Of a stretch of DNA of 64,000 bases, positions 8,027 to 16,441 are shown piece by piece. Position 1 is the stretch's first letter; each line of letters starts with the position of its first letter. The stretch is from Phenylobacterium deserti. GTDB taxonomy: Bacteria; Pseudomonadota; Alphaproteobacteria; Caulobacterales; Caulobacteraceae. A program made the translations under genes and the position numbers. The stretch spans positions 434,001 through 498,000 of the forward strand of contig NZ_QFYR01000002.1 in NCBI RefSeq assembly GCF_003254705.1. The letters are read 5' to 3'. Below the pieces are notes generated by a model, which made no database searches, was not told the origin of the DNA, and saw nothing but the letters and a program-made list of their open reading frames with translations.

Positions 8027-9682
8027 ATGTACCGCTACGATGCCATCGACAAGGAACTGGTCGCCGATCGGTCGGCGGAGTTCCGCGAACAGGTGACCCG
8101 CCGGCTCGCCGGCGAGATCACCGAGGACCAGTTCAAGCCGCTGCGCCTGATGAACGGGTTGTACCTGCAGCTGCACGCCTACATGCTGCGGGTGGCGATC
8201 CCTTACGGGTCGCTGAACTCGACGCAGATGCGCAAGCTGGCTTGGATCGCCCGCACCTACGACAAGGGCTACGGCCACTTCACCACTCGGACCAACCTGC
8301 AGTTTCACTGGATCAGGCTGGCGGACACCCCGGACATCCTGGACCATTTGGCCAGCGTGGACATGCACGCCATCCAGACCAGCGGGAACTGCATCCGCAA
8401 CGTGACCGCCGACCCCTACGCCGGCGCCACCGCCGAGGAGGTGGACGATCCGCGCGTGTGGGCAGAGGCGATGCGCCAGTGGTCGACCCTGCACCCGGAA
8501 TTCTCTTTCCTGCCGCGCAAGTTCAAGATCGCGGTGACGGCGGCGCCCAAGGACCGCACGGCGGCCAAGGTCCACGACATCGGACTGGTGCTGAAGCGCG
8601 CCCGGGACGGGTCGCTGGGCTTCGAGGTGATCGTCGGCGGCGGCCTGGGCCGCACCCCGCATGTGGGGCCGACCGTTCGCGAGTTCCTGCCGGCCAACCG
8701 GCTGTTCTCGTACCTGGAAGCGGTTTTGCGCGTGTACAACCGCCACGGCCGGCGGGACAACATCTACAAGGCGCGCATCAAGATCCTGGTGGCCGCGCTG
8801 GGCGCCGAGGAGTTCAAACGCCAGGTCGAGGCCGAGTGGGAGCAGATCGGTCCTTCGGGCGATCTGCCGGACAGCGAGCTGGCCCGCATCCGCGGCGCCT
8901 TCGCCATGCCCAACCTGGACGTGGCGGTGAACCGCTCCGAAATCTTCGAGCAGGCCAAGGCGGCGGATCCGGCGTTTGCCCGGTTCGTGCGCAACAACGT
9001 CAAGCCGCACAAGCGGCCTGGCTATGCCATCGTCGATATCAGCCTGAAGGCGATCGGCGAAACGCCGGGGGACGCCACGGCCGACCAGATGGACGTGGTC
9101 GCTGATCTCGCGGAGCGCTTCGGCCAGGACGACATCCGGGTCACGCACGAGCAGAACCTGGTCCTGCCGCACGTGAAACTGGACGACCTGCCGGTGGTGT
9201 TCGCTGAACTCCAGCGCGCCGGGCTGGCGACGCCGAACATCAACCTGGTCACCGACATCATCGCCTGCCCGGGGCTGGACTACTGCGCCCTGGCCAATGC
9301 ACGGGCCATCCCGATCGCCCAGCAGATCGCCGAGACCTTCCGCGACCAGGAGCGCGCGGAGCTGGTGGGCGAGCTGAAGATCAAGATCAGCGGCTGCATC
9401 AATGCCTGCGGGCACCATCACGTCGGCCACATCGGCATTCTGGGCGTCGATAAGAAGGGCGAGGAGTTCTACCAGCTCACCCTCGGCGGCTCAGGCGCCG
9501 AAGACGCCGCTGTCGGCCAGATCCTTGGCCCGGCGCTGCCGTACAACCGCGTGGCGGAAGCGGTCGACATCCTGGTGGATGTCTACCTGCGCGAGCGGCA
9601 AGCCGATGAGCGCTTCCTCGACACCTTCCGGCGCACCGGCGTCACCCCCTTCAAGGAGGCGGTCTATGCCACAGCGGATTAA
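8027..9682 (+). CDS. cysI: Sulfite reductase, sirohaem/4Fe-4S haemoprotein
   Basis: 551 residues, the usual size of CysI-type and nitrite reductase haemoproteins. The coupled sirohaem-[4Fe-4S] ligands are visible as Cys414-x5-Cys420 (CPGLDYC) and Cys457-x3-Cys461 (CINAC), followed by GHHHVGHIG. The N-terminal half has the ferredoxin-like repeat with YGHFTTRTNLQFHW and SGNCIRN. It reduces sulfite to sulfide with six electrons; in this operon the donor is probably reduced ferredoxin or NADPH via the downstream Fpr. Neighbouring cysH makes the sulfite, which favours sulfite over nitrite as substrate. Confidence 0.92.
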   Translation: MYRYDAIDKELVADRSAEFREQVTRRLAGEITEDQFKPLRLMNGLYLQLHAYMLRVAIPYGSLNSTQMRKLAWIARTYDKGYGHFTTRTNLQFHWIRLADTPDILDHLASVDMHAIQTSGNCIRNVTADPYAGATAEEVDDPRVWAEAMRQWSTLHPEFSFLPRKFKIAVTAAPKDRTAAKVHDIGLVLKRARDGSLGFEVIVGGGLGRTPHVGPTVREFLPANRLFSYLEAVLRVYNRHGRRDNIYKARIKILVAALGAEEFKRQVEAEWEQIGPSGDLPDSELARIRGAFAMPNLDVAVNRSEIFEQAKAADPAFARFVRNNVKPHKRPGYAIVDISLKAIGETPGDATADQMDVVADLAERFGQDDIRVTHEQNLVLPHVKLDDLPVVFAELQRAGLATPNINLVTDIIACPGLDYCALANARAIPIAQQIAETFRDQERAELVGELKIKISGCINACGHHHVGHIGILGVDKKGEEFYQLTLGGSGAEDAAVGQILGPALPYNRVAEAVDILVDVYLRERQADERFLDTFRRTGVTPFKEAVYATAD

Positions 9683-10166
9683 GCTGCAGGGCGGCCAGTT
9701 CGTCCTGGCTGACGATCCCTTCACCCATGTGGCGGACGACCAGGACCTGGCGACCGGCGACGTGATCATCTCGCTCACCCGCTTCCAGGCGGAAGGCGAC
9801 CGGTTGCTGCACGACGGTCGGGCGGTCGGCGTGCGGATCGAAAGCCACGAGGAGGTGGAGGCGCTCGCCTACGACCTGCCGCGGCTGGCGGTGGTAGCCC
9901 TGGCCTTTCCCAAGTTCCGCGACGGTCGGGCGTTCACGTCCGCGCGCCTGCTGCGCGAGCGCCTCAACTTCACGGGCGAGGTGAGGGCGGTTGGCGACGT
10001 GTTCCGCGAGCAGGCCGGCTTTATGGTCCGCACCGGCTTCGACGCCTTCGAGCCGTCCGACGGCTCGACGCCCGATCAGTGGGCCGCTGCGGTCCACCGC
10101 TACCGTCACGTCTATCAACGTGCGGCGGATCGCCGGCCTCCGGCCTTCGCCGAACGGGGAGAGTGA
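9666..10166 (+). CDS. DUF934 protein of the sulfite-reductase operon
   Basis: 166 residues from ATG 9666, which lies inside the last codons of cysI (17-bp overlap), a sign of translational coupling. The sequence shows the DUF934 features LPRLAVVALAFPKFRDGRAF, ARLLRERLNF and GEVRAVGDVFREQAGFMVRTGFD. The family is almost always next to cysI and cysH in proteobacteria and is sometimes described as an oxidoreductase component, but no activity is proven. Soluble, cytoplasmic. The frame is open further upstream, but that part only shadows cysI. Confidence 0.88.
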   Translation: MPQRIKLQGGQFVLADDPFTHVADDQDLATGDVIISLTRFQAEGDRLLHDGRAVGVRIESHEEVEALAYDLPRLAVVALAFPKFRDGRAFTSARLLRERLNFTGEVRAVGDVFREQAGFMVRTGFDAFEPSDGSTPDQWAAAVHRYRHVYQRAADRRPPAFAERGE

Positions 10167-10168
10167 GC

Positions 10169-10909
10169 ATGGCTTTCGATACTTCGGAGGGCCCGGCCAA
10201 CCTGGCCCTCAGCCTGGACGCCGAGCTGCGTCACGCCCATCCGCGCACCATTCTGGAGCGGGCGTACCAGATGTTCGGTGACGAGCTGGCGCTGGTCTCG
10301 TCCTTCGGCGCGGAATCGGTGGTGCTGCTTCATCTGGCGAGCCAGGTAAGCAAGGACATCCCCGTGCTGTTTCTCGACACTGGGCACCTGTTCGGCCAGA
10401 CGCTGGACTATCGCAAGACGCTGGCGGCGACGCTGGGCCTGACGGACGTGCGCGACTTGCGCCCGGCCTACCAGGACATCGCCACCGCCGATCCGAAGAA
10501 TAACCTCTGGCAAACGGACACCGACGGCTGCTGCCACATCCGTAAAGTGCTGCCGCTGGACCGCGCCCTGGTCGATTTCCAAGGCTGGATCACCGGTCGC
10601 AAGCGCTTCCACGGCGGCTCGCGCCTGTCCCTGCCGGTTGTCGAGCAATCGGACGGCAAGGTGAAGTTCAACCCGCTGGCCAACTGGGGCAAGGCCGAGC
10701 TCGACGCCTATATCGCTGAGCATGACCTGCCGGCGCACCCGCTGGTCGCCCAGGGGTTCCCCTCGATCGGCTGCTGGCCGTGCACCAAGCCGGTCGACAA
10801 TCCGGAAGACGTGCGGTCCGGCCGCTGGGCGGGTTCGCAAAAGACCGAATGCGGCATACATCTGGCGCGCGCGCCGGGTGCGGTCGCGGACGTGGGCGGC
10901 GATATCTGA
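10169..10909 (+). CDS. cysH: Assimilatory APS reductase
   Basis: 246 residues of the adenine-nucleotide alpha-hydrolase fold, with SSFGAESVVLLHL (PP-motif region) and FLDTGHLFGQT. The iron-sulfur-type cysteine set is present: Cys121-Cys122 in DGCCHIRK and Cys202-x2-Cys205 in GCWPCT, which mark the APS- rather than PAPS-specific class, plus catalytic Cys228 in ECGIH. The enzyme reduces adenylylsulfate to sulfite and AMP using thioredoxin. ATG 10169 follows the DUF934 stop by two bases and has GGGGAGAG just upstream. The product sulfite is the substrate of CysI. Confidence 0.92.
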   Translation: MAFDTSEGPANLALSLDAELRHAHPRTILERAYQMFGDELALVSSFGAESVVLLHLASQVSKDIPVLFLDTGHLFGQTLDYRKTLAATLGLTDVRDLRPAYQDIATADPKNNLWQTDTDGCCHIRKVLPLDRALVDFQGWITGRKRFHGGSRLSLPVVEQSDGKVKFNPLANWGKAELDAYIAEHDLPAHPLVAQGFPSIGCWPCTKPVDNPEDVRSGRWAGSQKTECGIHLARAPGAVADVGGDI

Positions 10910-10934
10910 GCCGCGACCAAGAGAGCTTTAGCTG

Positions 10935-11753
10935 ATGAACGATGTGACCTTGGCGCAGCCGGCGCCTCTCAAGGCGAGCGGCGCCTTCTTCGTCGAGACG
11001 GTGACCTGGGTCCAGCATTGGACCGAGAGCCTGTTCTCCTTCCGCACGACCCGTGATCCAGGCTTCCGCTTCACCAGCGGGCAGTTCGTGATGGTCGGTC
11101 TGCAGAAGGACGACGGCAAGCCGCTGGTGCGCGCCTATTCCATCGCTTCTCCAGCCTGGGCTGATCACCTGGAGTTCTACTCCATCAAGGTTCCCGACGG
11201 CCCGCTGACCTCGCGCCTGCAGAACATCAAGGTGGGTGACCAGGTGCTGATTGGCCGCAAGCCGACGGGCACGCTGGTCATGGATGGCCTCAAGCCTGGC
11301 AAGCGGCTCTACATGCTGGGCACGGGTACAGGCCTGGCGCCGTGGCTGTCGCTGGTGCGCGAGCCGGAAGTGTACGAGCGCTTCGACGAGGTGATCGTCA
11401 CCCATACTGTGCGGGAAGTGGCGGATCTGAACTACCGCGAGTTCCTCGAGACGGAGCTGCCGAACGACGAGGACCTGGGCGAGCTGATCGGGCCCAAGCT
11501 GAGGTACTATCCGTCGGTCACCCGCGAGACGTTCAAGAACCAGGGCCGGATCACCGACCTGATCTCCTCCGGCAAGCTGTTCGAGGACCTCGGCGTGCCT
11601 GCGCTGGATCCGGCGGTCGATCGCCTGATGCTCTGCGGCGGCCCCTCGGTCTTGGCGGACTTGAAGCAGCTGCTGCTCGACCGCGGCTTCGAAGAGGGCT
11701 CGATCGCCAACCCCGGCGATTTCGTACTCGAAAAGGCGTTCGTCGAGACCTGA
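10935..11753 (+). CDS. fpr: Ferredoxin/flavodoxin-NADP+ reductase
   Basis: 272 residues. FAD-binding motif RAYSIASP (residues 62-69), then an NADP-binding half with MLGTGTGLAPWLS and LCGGPSVL, and the C-terminal FVLEKAFVE ending typical of bacterial Fpr. It exchanges electrons between NADPH and ferredoxin or flavodoxin. As the last gene of the sulfur operon, 25 bp after cysH, it is likely the electron feed for sulfite reductase. It ends 1 bp from the convergent ArsR gene. Confidence 0.92.
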   Translation: MNDVTLAQPAPLKASGAFFVETVTWVQHWTESLFSFRTTRDPGFRFTSGQFVMVGLQKDDGKPLVRAYSIASPAWADHLEFYSIKVPDGPLTSRLQNIKVGDQVLIGRKPTGTLVMDGLKPGKRLYMLGTGTGLAPWLSLVREPEVYERFDEVIVTHTVREVADLNYREFLETELPNDEDLGELIGPKLRYYPSVTRETFKNQGRITDLISSGKLFEDLGVPALDPAVDRLMLCGGPSVLADLKQLLLDRGFEEGSIANPGDFVLEKAFVET

Positions 11754-11754
11754 G

Positions 11755-12075
11755 CTAGTCCTCGGCGGCGATGTCGCCGAGGCGGTCCAGCCGCTGTTCC
11801 CAGACGCTCCGTTGATCTCGGATCCAGTTCTCAAGGGTCCGAAAGCCCTGCGTGTCGATGCGGCAGGAGCGGACTCGCCCGACCTTGCGAGACTGTGCCA
11901 GTCCGCAGTCCTGCAGGATCTGCAGGTGCTGCGAGACGGCGGTGAGGCTGACGCCCAGGGGCTCGGCCAAGCCTGAGATCGACTGCGGGCCTTCTCCCAG
12001 CCGGGCCAGGATTGCTCGGCGCGTGGGATCCCCAAGCGCCTGCAGGATGCGGTCGATCTCGCTCTGCGCTTCCAT
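11755..12075 (-). CDS. ArsR-family transcriptional regulator
   Basis: 106 residues: a winged helix-turn-helix with LQALGDPTRRAILARL, then SISGLAEPLGVSLTAVSQHLQIL (recognition helix) and a wing with RKVGRVRSCRID. It lacks the metal-binding ELCVCDL box of arsenic sensors and matches the branch that partners SRPBCC/AHSA1 proteins. ATG 12075 is preferred to a TTG at 12090, as it gives the standard family N-terminus and a 4-bp gap after the SRPBCC stop. Its ligand is unknown. Confidence 0.82.
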   Translation of the reverse strand: MEAQSEIDRILQALGDPTRRAILARLGEGPQSISGLAEPLGVSLTAVSQHLQILQDCGLAQSRKVGRVRSCRIDTQGFRTLENWIRDQRSVWEQRLDRLGDIAAED

Positions 12076-12079
12076 CGCT

Positions 12080-12553
12080 TCAGTTCCCAAGCTGCTGGGC
12101 GAGCTTGTCGAACAGAGCCTCCCAGCCAGCCTTGCGCATCTGCGGCCCGTCGGAGCCTTCGAAGAAGGCGCCTTGATGGGTGCAGACCAGCTCGCAGCCC
12201 TCTGCGGTAGGGAAGATCTCGATCGTCACCAGTGTCGCCGAGATACAGTGCTCGCCAAGCAGCATCCGGCTGGCGGTCACGATGCGGCGCTCGTGCGTGA
12301 TCTCCTGGAAGACCCCCTCGCTTGAGAGCTCGACGCCTGGGAATGGCGTGCCTTCCCGGAAGCGATACCGGAAGCGCTCGATCCCGCCGGCGCGGAATTC
12401 CATCTCGTAGGCCTCGACGTCGTGGGTTTCGGCTTCGGCGTACCAACGACGCTTCTTGGCCGGATCGGCGAAGGCGGCGAACAGGCGAGTTGCGGGAAGG
12501 GGGTATGTGCGGCGCAGGACGAAGGTGTCGTGCACGACGGGGGCGGTATCCAT
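12080..12553 (-). CDS. SRPBCC (AHSA1-like) domain protein
   Basis: 157 residues of the START/Bet v1-like AHSA1 group: LRRTYPLPATRLFAAFADP at the N-terminus, RRWYAEAE, RFRYRFREGTPFPGVELS, and the C-terminal GWEALFDKLAQQL helix. These proteins hold hydrophobic ligands in a deep cavity; the ligand here is unknown. It lies directly upstream of the ArsR regulator gene on the same strand. The more common order is regulator first. Confidence 0.82.
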   Translation of the reverse strand: MDTAPVVHDTFVLRRTYPLPATRLFAAFADPAKKRRWYAEAETHDVEAYEMEFRAGGIERFRYRFREGTPFPGVELSSEGVFQEITHERRIVTASRMLLGEHCISATLVTIEIFPTAEGCELVCTHQGAFFEGSDGPQMRKAGWEALFDKLAQQLGN

Positions 12554-12641
12554 GGCGCGTCCTCACTGAAGCTGAAACTTCAGTCTCGGCTTTGCGGGTG
12601 TGTGGGTCAAGTCTGGACTTCAGTGTCTGTCGACGCGCACG

Positions 12642-12665
12642 AAAAAGGCCGCTCGAGAGCGGCCT
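12642..12665 (-). terminator. Rho-independent terminator of the 3D-domain gene
   Basis: Perfect inverted repeat AGGCCGCTC (12646-12654) / GAGCGGCCT (12657-12665). Read on the minus strand it is followed by a run of five T, directly downstream of the gene ending at 12689. Confidence 0.8.
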
Positions 12666-12688
12666 GTCGCGTTCTGGTACGCCGGAGC

Positions 12689-13171
12689 TTACGCCGGGGG
12701 GCAGCCCTTGAAGTCACCGACCTTGACGGCGGTGAGGGTGGCCAGGTTCAGGCGCTTCACCGGGTTCATGGACGAGGAGCCCTTGCCCGTGAACAGATCG
12801 ATGCGCTTGCCCTTGATCGCGCCGCCAGTGTCGGAGGCGTACCAGTAGCCGTCATGGGAGGTGCCATCCGGCATCTTCAGGCCGACGGTTTCCTTGATGA
12901 ACAGGACGCTGCGACGCGGGATCAGGGTCTTGTCGACCGCAACCGTGCGCATGGCGACCACCTTGCACCCGAGCGAGTCGAGCGCGCCAACGCCTTTGGC
13001 GCCGGCATGGTAGAGCGTGGCCTTGACGTTCCAGCCAGGAGCGCCGGGCACCGAGCCGGTGACCACCGACATAATCATGTCGCCGATGGGATCGGAAGTC
13101 GCGGCTTGCGCGTTCGAAACACACGCAAAAGCCGAAATAGCTGCCAGTGTGGCGGCGAGGCGGCGTCGCAT
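12689..13171 (-). CDS. Exported 3D-domain (double-psi beta-barrel) protein
   Basis: 160 residues. A signal peptide (MRRRLAATLAAISAFACVSNAQA) should be cut after AQA. The mature part ends in a 3D domain: YASDTGGAIKGKRIDLFTG contains the three conserved aspartates seen in MltA and in stationary-phase peptidoglycan hydrolases. Such domains are linked to murein cleavage, so a periplasmic cell-wall role is likely. Two Cys (in SLGCKVV and at the end, GCPP) could form a disulfide. AAGGAGA lies 9 bases before the ATG. The leader upstream is hairpin-rich (13225-13248), and a strong terminator follows. Confidence 0.75.
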   Translation of the reverse strand: MRRRLAATLAAISAFACVSNAQAATSDPIGDMIMSVVTGSVPGAPGWNVKATLYHAGAKGVGALDSLGCKVVAMRTVAVDKTLIPRRSVLFIKETVGLKMPDGTSHDGYWYASDTGGAIKGKRIDLFTGKGSSSMNPVKRLNLATLTAVKVGDFKGCPPA

Positions 13172-13224
13172 GACGGCGTCTCCTTCGTCGTTGTCTGGTT
13201 GTCCGTGAGTCTTACCGGCTCAAA

Positions 13225-13248
13225 CCGGGCAGGGCAACCCTGCTCCGG
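13225..13248 (-). promoter_or_regulatory. Structured leader hairpin upstream of the 3D-domain gene
   Basis: GCAGGG/CCCTGC (13229-13234/13238-13243) with a 3-base loop, extended by flanking CCGG/CCGG across one unpaired T. A second CCGG/CCGG pairing is possible just downstream on the minus strand. No U-tract follows, so it is not a simple terminator. It lies about 55-80 bases before the ATG at 13171 and could be part of a leader RNA; it does not match a riboswitch I know. Confidence 0.3.
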
Positions 13249-13357
13249 AGTCGCACCCTGGATCATCAGCCCAGCTAATAGGCACAAGCAGACAGTATCG
13301 TTTGCCTATGCTTGCCGAATGGCTCTCTGAATGCCCGCGGTATTCGGGGGTAAGTTC

Positions 13358-13954
13358 ATGAAGATCTATGGGGATTCCATCTCAGGGAACTGCTTGAAGG
13401 TTCGCTGGACTGCGGACTACCTGAAGCGATCCTACGAGTGGATCGAGACGGACATTCTCAAGGGCGAAAGCCGCACCCCGGCCTTTCTCGCGCTCAACCC
13501 CGCAGGGCAGGTCCCGCTGGTGATTCTCGACGACGGTCGCCCGCTCGCGCAGTCCAACGCCATCATCCTGCATCTTGCTGAAGGATCGGACCTGATCCCG
13601 ACGGACAGCTACGAGCGGGCGCGGATGTTCGAGTGGCTGTTCTGGGAGCAGTACAGCCACGAGCCGTACGTCGCCGTCGCCCGCTTCCAGGTGCGCTACC
13701 TCGGCAAATCGCCAAGTGATCTTGAGCCGCGGCTGGTCGAGCGCGGCAACGGCGCCCTGGCGAGGTTGGACGCGGCCTTGTCTGAAGCGCCGTTCCTGGT
13801 TGGGCGAGCGGCGAGCCTCGCCGACGTGTCGCTGGTCGCCTACACCCGCGTGGCGCCCGAGGGCGGGTTCGACCTGGCAGCCTTCCCGAACGTCGTTGCC
13901 TGGATCGCGCGCGTAGAAGCGGCGCTCGGCATCGGACCTGCGCCCGCGACGTGA
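13358..13954 (+). CDS. Glutathione S-transferase family protein
   Basis: 198 residues. The N-terminal thioredoxin fold starts MKIYGDSISGNCLKVRWTAD, with the cis-Pro region GQVPLVILDDGRPLAQSNAI, where the Q-S-N-A glutathione-binding pattern is clear; the C-terminal helical domain has LVGRAASLADVSLVAY with the N-capping Asp. Ser8/Ser10 could be catalytic. An in-frame ATG at 13331 adds nine residues before the fold; 13358 is preferred. Substrate unknown; soluble and cytoplasmic. Confidence 0.85.
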   Translation: MKIYGDSISGNCLKVRWTADYLKRSYEWIETDILKGESRTPAFLALNPAGQVPLVILDDGRPLAQSNAIILHLAEGSDLIPTDSYERARMFEWLFWEQYSHEPYVAVARFQVRYLGKSPSDLEPRLVERGNGALARLDAALSEAPFLVGRAASLADVSLVAYTRVAPEGGFDLAAFPNVVAWIARVEAALGIGPAPAT

Positions 13955-14017
13955 ACCTTCGACGACGGCGCTGAGCGACGCTTGCCAATCCCGTAGCGGG
14001 TGCGCAAACGGGAGGTC

Positions 14018-15025
14018 ATGAAACGCTACGTTTGGTTTGCCGCGGCCGCCGTGCTGGCGCTCGCGCCGTCTGTCGCCCTGGGGTGGGGCAACACAGGACA
14101 TCGGATGATCGGCGAGACCGCCGTCCGCGCCCTGCCGCGCGAGGTCCCCGCCTTCCTTCGGACTGCGCAGGCGGCCATGGACGTGGGCGAGTTCTCGCGT
14201 GAGCCGGACCGGTCCAAGGGCGCCGGCAAGGTCCACGATCAGGACCGCGACGCGGCGCACTTCGTGGATCTGGAAGACGATGGACGGATCCTAGGCGGTC
14301 CGCGTCTCGACGATCTTCCGGATACCCGCGCCGACTACGAGGCGGCGCTGCAGGCGGTTGGCCAAAACAGCTGGAAGGCGGGGTACCTGCCGTACGCCAT
14401 CATCGACCGGCGTCAGCAACTGACCCTGGATTTCGCCTACTGGCGGGTCCTGAAGGCGGCTGAAGCCAACCCGAAGTGGAAGTCGCACCGGGCCTTCTTC
14501 GCGGCCGACCGCAAGCGCCGCGAAGCCCAGATCCTGCAGACCGTGGGGCAGCTGTCGCACTACATCGGCGACGGCAGTCAGCCGCTGCACGTGACCGCGC
14601 ACTACAACGGCTGGGGCGATTATCCGAACCCCAACGGCTACTCCAAGGCCAAGCTGCACGGCCCGTTCGAGAGCGAGCTCGTGCAGGCCAGCGTGAAGCC
14701 CCAGGCCGTGGCGGCCAAGGTCACGCCGCTGAACGTCTGCGACTGCAGCCTGGAGCAACGGACGGTCCGATACCTGCAGGCGACCGGACGGCTCGTGGAG
14801 CCCTTCTACGCCATGGAGAAGGCCGGCGGTCTTGCACCTGGAGACCCGCGCGGGACCGCCATGGCTACGCAGCAGATTGCTGTCGGAGCCTCTGAGCTGC
14901 GCGACCTGATCGTCGAGTCCTGGCGCGCCAGCGCCAGCAGCAAGGTGGGCTGGAAGCCGGTGGCGGTCGCCGATGTGGAGGCCGGCAAGGTCGATCCCTA
15001 TCCCGCGCTCTATGGCGTCGACTGA
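14018..15025 (+). CDS. Exported S1/P1-type nuclease
   Basis: 335 residues. Signal peptide MKRYVWFAAAAVLALAPSVALG, with predicted cleavage leaving WGNTGHR; a mature N-terminal Trp plus nearby His are zinc ligands in S1/P1 nucleases. Further ligand regions are AAHFVDLED, LSHYIGDGSQPLHVTAH and a downstream HGPFESEL. The family cuts single-stranded DNA/RNA and 3'-nucleotides outside the cytoplasm with three zinc ions. A GTG at 14000 is also in frame but would put charged residues before the signal peptide; GGGAGG lies only two bases before ATG 14018, a short spacing. The stop overlaps the NUDIX start, suggesting joint expression. Confidence 0.85.
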   Translation: MKRYVWFAAAAVLALAPSVALGWGNTGHRMIGETAVRALPREVPAFLRTAQAAMDVGEFSREPDRSKGAGKVHDQDRDAAHFVDLEDDGRILGGPRLDDLPDTRADYEAALQAVGQNSWKAGYLPYAIIDRRQQLTLDFAYWRVLKAAEANPKWKSHRAFFAADRKRREAQILQTVGQLSHYIGDGSQPLHVTAHYNGWGDYPNPNGYSKAKLHGPFESELVQASVKPQAVAAKVTPLNVCDCSLEQRTVRYLQATGRLVEPFYAMEKAGGLAPGDPRGTAMATQQIAVGASELRDLIVESWRASASSKVGWKPVAVADVEAGKVDPYPALYGVD

Positions 15026-15480
15026 TGAGCGTTCCGCAGTTCGGCCGGCCTGAGCCGGGGCGCGAGTACCCGGACCGGCCCGCCGCCTTTGTCGTGGTGG
15101 AGCACGCGGGCAAGCTGGCGTTGGTCCGGGTCACGCTGGCCAACGGCGGGGAGCGGATCGATCTTCCCGGCGGGGGCCTGGAGCACGGCGAGAGCGCCGG
15201 GGAGGCGGCTGCCCGCGAGTGCGGGGAAGAGGCCGGGCTGAGGGTGGAAATCCAGCACCGCATCACCTGCGCCGACCACTTCTTTGTCAACGACAGCGGC
15301 CGCTCGCATAACACCCGTGGGCAGTTCTTCTCTGGACGGCTCGTCGGCGAAGCGCCCGAGCTGAAGGTCGAGGAAGATCACGCGCTGGTCTGGCTGGAGC
15401 CGCTCGAGGCGCTCCGCTCGTTGAGCCGCGAAGCCCATGCCTGGGCCGTCGCGTCCTGGCTGCGCGGCGCGCGCGACTGA
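15025..15480 (+). CDS. NUDIX hydrolase
   Basis: 151 residues with a complete NUDIX box, GX5EX7REUXEEXGU, visible as GGLEHGE...REC.EEAGL (around residues 50-72). These enzymes hydrolyse nucleoside diphosphates linked to another moiety using Mg2+. No signal peptide, so cytoplasmic. The ATG overlaps the stop of the S1/P1 nuclease gene; the pair may salvage nucleotides, the nuclease outside and the NUDIX enzyme inside, but substrate is unknown. Confidence 0.88.
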   Translation: MSVPQFGRPEPGREYPDRPAAFVVVEHAGKLALVRVTLANGGERIDLPGGGLEHGESAGEAAARECGEEAGLRVEIQHRITCADHFFVNDSGRSHNTRGQFFSGRLVGEAPELKVEEDHALVWLEPLEALRSLSREAHAWAVASWLRGARD

Positions 15481-15538
15481 ACAGGGGTTTACGCGCAAGG
15501 GCCTGAGCCGCTAGTTGCGGGCGCGACCAGGAGGACTC

Positions 15539-16441
15539 ATGGCCGACCGCGCACCTGCCCAGCTGATCGACGGCAAGGTCTTTTCCGAGCGCCTGCGCGC
15601 TGAAGTTGCTGTGGAGGTGAGCCGGCTGCGCGCCGAGCATAACCTGCAGCCGGGGCTTGCCGTGGTGCTGGTGGGCGAGGACGCCGCCAGCCAGATCTAT
15701 GTGCGGTCCAAAGGCGAGCAGTCGCTGGCGGCCGGCATGCATTCGGTGACCCACCGAATGCCGGCGGACGCCTCGCAGCACGACCTGATGCGGCTGATCG
15801 CCGAGCTGAACGAGGATCCGCTGATCCACGGGATCCTGGTGCAGCTGCCGCTGCCCAAGCACCTGGACGAAAAGCCCGTGCTGGCGGCGATCAATCCGGA
15901 CAAGGACGTGGACGGCCTGCACGTGGTCAACGCCGGCCGGCTGGCGAGCGGACTGCCGGGCCTGTACCCGTGCACCCCCATGGGCAGCATGATCCTGCTG
16001 CGCGAGACGCTGGGTGATCTGTCCGGCAAGCGCGCGGTGGTGGTGGGCCGATCCGTCCTGGTTGGCCGTCCCATCGCCCAACTGCTGCTGCAGGCCGACT
16101 GCACGGTGACCGTAGCCCATTCGCGCACCCAGGACCTTCCGGCCGTTTGCCGCGAGGCGGACATCCTGGTCGCAGCCGTCGGGCGGCCGCGCATGATCCG
16201 CGGCGACTGGATCAAGCCGGGCGCCGCCGTGATCGACGTCGGGATCAACCGGGTGCCGTTCGATGATCCGGAGAAGGCCGCCGCCGGTCGCACCAAGGTG
16301 GTGGGCGACGTGCACTTCAAGGAAGCCTCGCAGGTGGCCGGGTGGATCACGCCCGTCCCTGGCGGCGTCGGCCTGATGACGGTCGCCGTGCTGCTTCAGA
16401 ACACGGTGACCGCCGCGAAACGCCTGAACGGCCTCGCCTAG
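15539..16441 (+). CDS. folD: Methylene-THF dehydrogenase/cyclohydrolase
   Basis: 300 residues, standard for FolD. Motifs: [21 protein letters not shown], holding the catalytic Tyr-x3-Lys, then [15 protein letters not shown], the NADP-binding [15 protein letters not shown], and the C-terminal [13 protein letters not shown]. The enzyme interconverts 5,10-methylene-THF and 10-formyl-THF in the cytoplasm. ATG 15539 has an excellent AGGAGG five bases upstream and is chosen over an in-frame start at 15515. The last four bases overlap the end of the convergent lipoprotein gene. Confidence 0.96.
   Translation: MADRAPAQLIDGKVFSERLRAEVAVEVSRLRAEHNLQPGLAVVLVGEDAASQIYVRSKGEQSLAAGMHSVTHRMPADASQHDLMRLIAELNEDPLIHGILVQLPLPKHLDEKPVLAAINPDKDVDGLHVVNAGRLASGLPGLYPCTPMGSMILLRETLGDLSGKRAVVVGRSVLVGRPIAQLLLQADCTVTVAHSRTQDLPAVCREADILVAAVGRPRMIRGDWIKPGAAVIDVGINRVPFDDPEKAAAGRTKVVGDVHFKEASQVAGWITPVPGGVGLMTVAVLLQNTVTAAKRLNGLA

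Noticed and set aside
13172..13300. Cyclic-di-AMP or cyclic-di-GMP riboswitch before the 3D-domain gene
   Set aside because: Some short blocks look similar, but the conserved cores of neither class could be placed, so only a generic structured leader is reported.
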